This document shows positions 57,736 through 64,000 of a DNA stretch of 64,000 nucleotides, piece after piece. Position 1 is the first letter of the stretch. The number at the start of each line of letters is the position of its first letter. The stretch comes from Torreya grandis (Eukaryota; Streptophyta; Pinopsida; Cupressales; Taxaceae): assembly GCA_037957365.1 (NCBI GenBank), contig JARHVA010001191.1:1401501-1465500 (forward strand), read 5' to 3'. The translations under genes and the position numbers were made by a program. The notes beneath the pieces are model-generated. The model was not told the DNA's origin. It saw only the letters and a program-made list of their open reading frames with translations, and made no database searches.

Positions 57736-60700
57736 AAGACCCTTGTCAATCATTCAAAAAAAATTGTAATTTTTTTGATGCATGTTAGATTCATGAAACA
57801 CAAAAAACACAAAGTGTTTTTCATTCCTTGGCCTTTTTGGGACCTAATATATATTCTAATCTAAAGTATTTTATGATAAAAACCTTTAAAAATAATGAGA
57901 TATCCACACTGATTTCAAAATTTAATGAAAATTTTCTAATCATCATTAAAGATATTAGTAATAAAATACTAGTATAAATACAACAATAAATTAAATATAT
58001 AAATATGAGTTTATCTTCATGTAATAATTCCATTTTAAACTTTTTAAAATAATGAATATTATAATGATTCAACATCAAAATCACAACTATGATGGGAAAA
58101 AAAACTCCACCACTAGCAACATAAAATTACATTTTAATAGCTATTTTATATGATAGAATTAAAATAAAATAAAAAATGTGAGCCATAATTTATTCATATG
58201 TTAAATAATAAAGTGAGTATCGACTGAGTAACAAAGTAAATTATAAACTAAAAAATAAGTTAAATACTATGTTGAGTAGGTGTATCTCTAGAATACCACT
58301 ATGCAAGTGAGAGGGAGAGGATTGTAGACACATAAATATAGTCACCTATAATTAAAAATTCTAATTATTGAAACATCATAACCCACATGAATTGAACATA
58401 AATACATGACTATTATGTGTCATTCCTCTAAGAATTTTATAAATATGTGAGCTAGACCCTTTGGTTTTAATCATTACACAAAACTTTAAACGTCAATAAC
58501 TCAAATCACTTAATATCACCCTCAGGATATTTCCAGCTGAGGAAATGTGTCATTGATTTTTTGGGATATGGAAATATTAGGTAGACAAGATAATTATCAA
58601 AATCTTTTCCCCTAGTCTAGACACATCCCACACCAAATAATGGTTATTTATAAAATTCAAATCATTCTTTTGTGGTTTTACACACATTTCATAAGGTCAT
58701 ATAAAATAAATTATTAAAAGTTTTAATGATAAATACACATCGAGGGTATTTCATTATGCCCACTTGGTATTCACTTTCTTTAGGCTTAAACACTCTTTCA
58801 CATTCAACAAATTTTCCCTATTTTTCCAAATTCAAGGTCACTTATAAAGAGCATCTATAAGCCAAGTTAATAACATTCCAAAGAAAGTCAAGAGATATAA
58901 TTTTCAATTATAAAAGTCATTTTTTAGTTGTATACTCATAGTCATGAGTGAAAACTAAAAAATCACTCTAGATGAGAGAAATACATGGGCTTGATTTCCC
59001 TCCTTGGAGTATTAGATGCATAGGTAGTGGTAAATCATCAAGGGGGTGATTGAAGTTAGCTCAACCCAATACACTCCCCTCTTTTTTTAGGTTTATATGA
59101 TATCAAAGTTCCCAAGAAAATATAATGAAAGTAAAATATTCTACGTGGCATTATCAAAATTATGATATCTCAAATTACTCAACACACATAGGCATAGAAG
59201 ACATAGAAACTAGATTTCATCACAATCAATCAAGACAACTCTATGATTAATGGATGTGAGAAACATGTGCTCCTATTTAATTAAAACAATCCTTTCTAAG
59301 AGAATTTTTATATTATGTTCCTAATATTGAGCATGCACAATCACATATTTTATTGATTCTTATTGCTAGACATCTAAAATAGCCAACAAACATCTATGTT
59401 TAAACTAAGTTGTTTTATTACTAGTGTTTTCCAAAATAACAGTTTTACATATTTATCAATTATAAAAATTAGCATTAATAATTACTATAAAGATTCAATA
59501 TTTTGATAAATTATTCTTTTACACCTATTAAAATCACACAAAAAAAATTATTTTATGGTAAAACATATTGGTGAACTTGTACACTTGTTTTAATCATTAT
59601 TTTTTTCAATTTTTGTTCTAAGGTTTTAACTATACTTGTGATTTTTAGACACTAAATATAATATATAATTGACCTTGGGTCTTTATAAATATTGTTTTCC
59701 TTACACACAATTATTTTATTTTCTCCAATTATTTTTTATATTTTTTTTCTAGAAACTAGGTTCTAATAGTTTTAAAACTCATAAGAATTGTTGTTTTAGG
59801 AAAATTGGTTTTAAGTTTTCCCTGAACCATGGTGTGAGGGGTATTTATCCAATAATAAAGCTATTACAAAAAAATAATAATAATAATAATAAAAAAATAA
59901 AAAAATAAAAAATAAAAAATAAAAAAAAATAAAATTGTGTATTTTAGTTTCCATATACCTCACAATATATCAAAAAACTCCTAGGTTTTATTTTTTAGCC
60001 ACAAAAAGTCTTCAACCATTTATTCTTGCAGTGCACATGTAAGTGGTTAGCCCCAAGAAGTTACTCTCAAGGTATCTTAGAGATGGGGTAGTGTGGATAT
60101 GAGTTGGTGTAATTCTCTATATTTAGTAAATTTTTAGGCCTTTTTCACTATATACAGATGGGATCAGTATAGTTGAGAGTCTACAAAGAAAAAACACCTT
60201 GATTAGTTACACTCCTAATCATTGCTATAAATTTTACAATTTAAAATTAAAATAATGGAAATAATGAATAATTTTTTATTACATATTTTGACGTTAAAAA
60301 TTAATTTCTATCTTAATTTCCATGGTTTTATTTAGATGCATTATATATTTACATTTTTCAAATGCAAATATCATAAAAAGGCTAGAATGAATAATGTACA
60401 ATCTTAAACCTTACTCAACACATTGTGTATAGACGTAATATTGTTTTACCTTTTCATTTACCAAAAATTTATATTATATTAGTTTGCTGATAAATCAATC
60501 ATATTGAGTACACACCTTAAAGGGTGCACTAGGAATGAGGTGGTAATGGCTCATGAAAAATTTCAAGATGTGTTGGCATTTTATCATGTTACACCATTAC
60601 TAATATCAATTTAACTTGCTCCAAGTTTTTAATTTTCTAGCTTCCCTATATCATATGGTATCAAACTAGTGGATATCATATGTTTTGTGCCTTTATCATT

Positions 60701-62098
60701 CATGTAATTTATCATCTATCATGATACAATTTTGAGTATGTTTTTTGACATTTTTACTCTATCCACCTGATTGATTATGTATTATGCTAGTTGACATGTT
60801 CTAACTATGTTGGTCTAACTAGTATAATCATCTTAGAGTTTAGATTTAGTTTTGGGTGTTATATTAATATATAAATACATCAAATTTCATTCATATCATA
60901 TCATATCACATTCATATTATCCATTTATGATCACATTTCTTCCCTAAAGAAGTATTTAGAAGAGTTAGTTGTTTAGAACCTTATCTTGTAGTTCTTGTCT
61001 TATGGTGTCATTGAATCCCAATATGAGGAGTCATTGGGAGCTCATAAATAAGTATATATAGGTATTCATCCAACTATTTTATGTCTTCAACCTAAAAAAT
61101 TATCTAAAATATCCACTTGAGCAAGGGGGATATTAAAGTGTCGACATGTCCACAACAAGGTAAGTATTTCTATTTTTACACTGTTTCCTTTATTTAATTA
61201 GTGGAGTAGACATATTTTTAATATAATTGTGGATGCATGTGTGTGTATCCTTGTATAGGATCTTTACCATACCCAAACATTTGGTGTAGATATAGGATTC
61301 ATTAGACTTTCTATTAATCACTTTAGGTTTCAAAGATTACATTTGGTTTACCATTATACCTTACTCATTTACAACCATTCTAACCCATATTTTACTTTAG
61401 ATTATACATTTATATCCATAGTTACAACCATTTACATTTTTTGAGGTCTAGTGAGAGATATATCTTCATTTCATAGGCTTAGGCTTTAGAGCCTTTTCTT
61501 CTTTACAATTGAGTTGTAGGTTACCCTTTGCTAGATTTATGGATATCATTAGTCCTTAATTGATCATCCAAGTATAAATAGGCTCTATTTGATTGAATTT
61601 ATTTAATTCCTATTCTATTGAAAAAAATAAGATAGTTGTAGGTCATCCTAGACCGTGCATACACATTTTTGAAATAATGTTCCTAAAATATAAGTACTGT
61701 TAGGTTGAATCAATTTAAAGTACAGTAAAAATAATATACATGTAGACTATTACACAAAATATTAAATATTCTATTGATGGACTCATCATGACTATTGAAA
61801 TTGATAAACCTAATATAGAGTTAGTGTATTAAGGTAATGATAAATAATTCACTAAATATATTAATTCAACCCTCATAATAATTACCCATTCCTCTAAATT
61901 TCAAGAGATAAAAAAGAGAAATAAATTCAAGATTCCACTTCTACTTCAAATGTTCTAATTATTACTATTGCTACTATTTATATATCAATACCTACATTTC
62001 CATATGTGCTAACATCTCTAGGTATGGGGGTATCATAAGGATTCTAAAATTTTCATAATCCTATTTGTAGAAGTACATCATATAAACCTCTTGATTAT
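57736..62098. other. AT-rich right flank, no gene recognised
   Basis: About 4.4 kb without a domain I can identify. Two isolated retrotransposon-like signals: TGGTATCA at 60656-60663, the start of an iMet primer site after TATATCATA, and GAGCAAGGGGGATAT at 61119-61133, like a copia polypurine tract. No LTR pair could be drawn around them, so they may be chance. An 87-codon minus-strand frame at 57821-58084 is hydrophobic and unassigned. Confidence 0.45.
59866..59934 (+). repeat. A-rich low-complexity run (TAA and A6T units)
   Basis: Consists of ATAATAATAATAAT then repeated AAAAAAT units, about 70 bases. Confidence 0.9.
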
Positions 62099-62340
62099 TG
62101 TTGTCACATTGAGTTTCACCCTTTGAGGAGGGGTTTTAGGCCTCCTCACCCAACCAACATAATTGAAACACTCTAAGGCTATGTGTCACCTATAGTTGTA
62201 GTGAACCTCTAGAAAGGGTTGGTTCCCTGATGGATCACCTAAAACCAACACTAAAATACTACACTTACAAGGAAAAGAGAGGAAGATAATAGAATTGAAC
62301 CTATAATCTTAGAAAGGTGATGCAACAAATGTGTTATGCT
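62099..62340. mobile_element. Left end of a second copy of the element VI family
   Basis: Begins TGTTGTCACATTGAGTTTCACC and aligns with 35239-35480: shared TTTCACC, GTTTTAGGCCTC versus GTTTTTTAGACCTC, AACCTCTA, GGTTCCCTGATGGATCACCT versus GCTCCCCTTGATGAATCACTT, and GGTGATGCA versus GGTGATACA. Similarity is roughly two thirds by eye and fades beyond 62340; the copy may continue to the window end. Confidence 0.6.
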
Positions 62341-64000
62341 CCTTACACTAGCCTTTTGACAACACTATATGACTCAATATGGACTTAAACTCTCTTACAC
62401 TCTCTTCAAACTAGGCTCTTCATACATTAGTGTTTAATATAGGGGTTTTGGTTCAATGCATGGGAATTAAAGGAATGATTGAAAGGTTTTGTTTCAAACA
62501 TAATTAGCTAGTTTCCACAATAATTCACTAGCATAGACAATTTCAACATAACACATGACTTGTATGAACTCAACCTACTGATAGCAAGGTTAAAAAAAGA
62601 ACATATAAAAGGAAGAACAAATTATATCATAGATGTATATCAATTATCATAAAACTCACACAAATATATCATCTTGAAGAAGGTAGATTTTAGTTTCTAT
62701 TAATTTAAAAGGCTTGAAGTTAGAGTTACAAAAGGATAGAGTTTAGTCATACCCAAAAGAGGGATCAAGGGCCAATTTATATAGCATTTCTATGATTAAA
62801 AAGGGTCCCCTCTATAATGGCAATACTACTATTTAAATAGGAAAAATATTCAGATCTTAGGTCTGATTTGGTATTACCTACTTGTGTCAAAATCTCACTT
62901 CTCTACTCTCTTAGAGATTTATGTACAATTTTAAAAACCTACTAGCTAGTGGGTTAGTTGGATGATGTCATAAGGCATAATCACACTAATCTAATCTCCT
63001 AGAGATTTATTAAAACATAGATAAATATGTCATATCCCAAAGAAAGTGGGTGAGTGGTATGTTATCATGTGGTATAATCCTAATGTTTTACAACCTTGGG
63101 GTAGTCTATGCAATCCTAATAGTGTGTCAAAACATTGGGTGATTGGGATGATGCCACATGGTGAAATATCACTTCAATGTGATATAAATAGTTAAAAGGA
63201 CTCATTAGTCTCCCAAGGTGGTGGAATTATCACACTTGTTAGAAGCTAGCCCAACTAAGGAATGCTAAGTTAACTGACTATCAAATGTACTTGTCTCCTA
63301 GACCTGATAGATCTGAATAGATGAAGCAAACATATATTGGATTGAAAGGTAGTATAATAATTGGTATCTAAAAAGTAAGATTACAAGGACATTATGGTGA
63401 GAGATTAGCCAATGGGTGATCATCATGTGTCTAAGTGGTGATCCCATTCATAATCCCAACCCTTTTCATAGTGTGACAAAGGGATACATTTTGTGTTAAC
63501 ACATGGCATAGTTGATGAATGAGATCTAAGCATAAATGGTTTTTCAATATTGAGAAATTGAGAAAGATTTATTTGTTATAAATTGATTTTAATTTATTCC
63601 CCTTGTGAATGTGGGAAAAAATCCTAGAGTGAATGTAGTGAGCTCGATGGATGTTACATGGCTAGAACCTAGTTTTAAAAAACTCAAGGTAAGGATAACT
63701 TGAGCTTGGATGGAAACATTACAAGGAACCCAATTTTATTGAAGTGACTATCTCAAATTATATGATCTTGAATTGGGTTGTATTGATCATGAGATCAGAG
63801 GGATGAAGAGCTCACCAAGTATCATAGGAAGCTCTGACAGATTATCAAGTGTCAAAAAAACATAAATCCCATGGTAAATGAAAGAATGCCATATGACATC
63901 TAGAGATGAACATAGGCTAGGTATTCAAATTAAAATAATTGACTAAGTGTTAAAAGAGGGACAAAGGAGGAATATACTTGCATAATAAAAAATGTCAATG
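62341..64000. other. AT-rich sequence to the window end, nothing specific
   Basis: No domain or LTR end was recognised. It may be the continuation of the VI-family copy, too diverged to align by eye. Confidence 0.4.

Noticed and set aside
57821..58084. 87-codon hydrophobic minus-strand frame, possible membrane protein
   Set aside because: AT-rich codons (Ile, Leu, Phe, Lys) give this composition by chance; no conserved motif, promoter or partner gene.
60656..61133. Possible tiny LTR element (TRIM-like) between a TGGTATCA primer-like site and a purine tract
   Set aside because: No LTR pair could be aligned around the two signals; 8-base match to a primer site may be chance.
57338..64000. RNase H and integrase of element III after element IV
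   Set aside because: Searched by eye in all plus frames after 57735; no TDH, HHCC or DDE blocks found.

Overview
The window is a plant intergenic region made almost entirely of old, nested LTR retrotransposons. No host gene, rRNA, tRNA or CRISPR array was recognised. It is strongly AT-rich, every retrotransposon reading frame is broken by in-frame stops (mostly TAG, TAA and TGA where Gln, Trp or Arg would be expected), and the LTR pairs have diverged by roughly 15-20% by eye. The families are plant-type Ty1/copia and Ty3/gypsy with tRNA-iMet and tRNA-Asp primer sites. Large, old, unremoved nests suggest a seed plant with a very large genome, probably a gymnosperm; that is inference, not proof.

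Layout, outermost first. Element III is a decayed Ty3/gypsy (gag remnant near 1.45 kb, protease split between 2287-2415 and 26601-26880, reverse transcriptase at 28.65-29.08 kb). Copia element II (2416-26600, LTRs about 2.8 kb) is inserted inside the protease of III. Gypsy element I (3429-17791, LTRs 1.09 kb) is inserted in the 5' LTR of II. Element IV (29315 to about 57735, 435-bp LTRs, no recognisable pol) lies just after the reverse transcriptase of III. Gypsy element V (31992-56171) is inserted in IV. Element VI (35239-40387, no recognised coding) is inserted in the 5' LTR of V. The remaining right flank (57.7-64 kb) is AT-rich and gene-free, but carries the end of a second copy of the VI family from 62099.

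Element V is the most interesting part. Its LTRs are about 6.4 kb, longer than its 6.26-kb internal region. Each LTR carries the same ancient ~3.7-kb sense reading frame (33329-35238 plus 40388-42260, and 51130-54828), upstream of the apparent TATA box and therefore in U3. I cannot name the protein: two globular blocks, a Ser/Thr/Pro-rich linker and a charged helical C-terminus. V also has an RNase H domain with all four acidic catalytic residues placed upstream of its reverse transcriptase, while the RNase H following the reverse transcriptase has lost its first Asp. Gypsy I carries its own post-integrase frame (13205-16700) with a similar layout but inside the internal region, which suggests a route by which such a frame could become LTR-resident.

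The genes would once have worked as ordinary LTR-retrotransposon machinery (gag particle, protease, reverse transcriptase/RNase H, integrase). All four recognised pol regions now have damaged catalytic motifs, so nothing here looks autonomously active.
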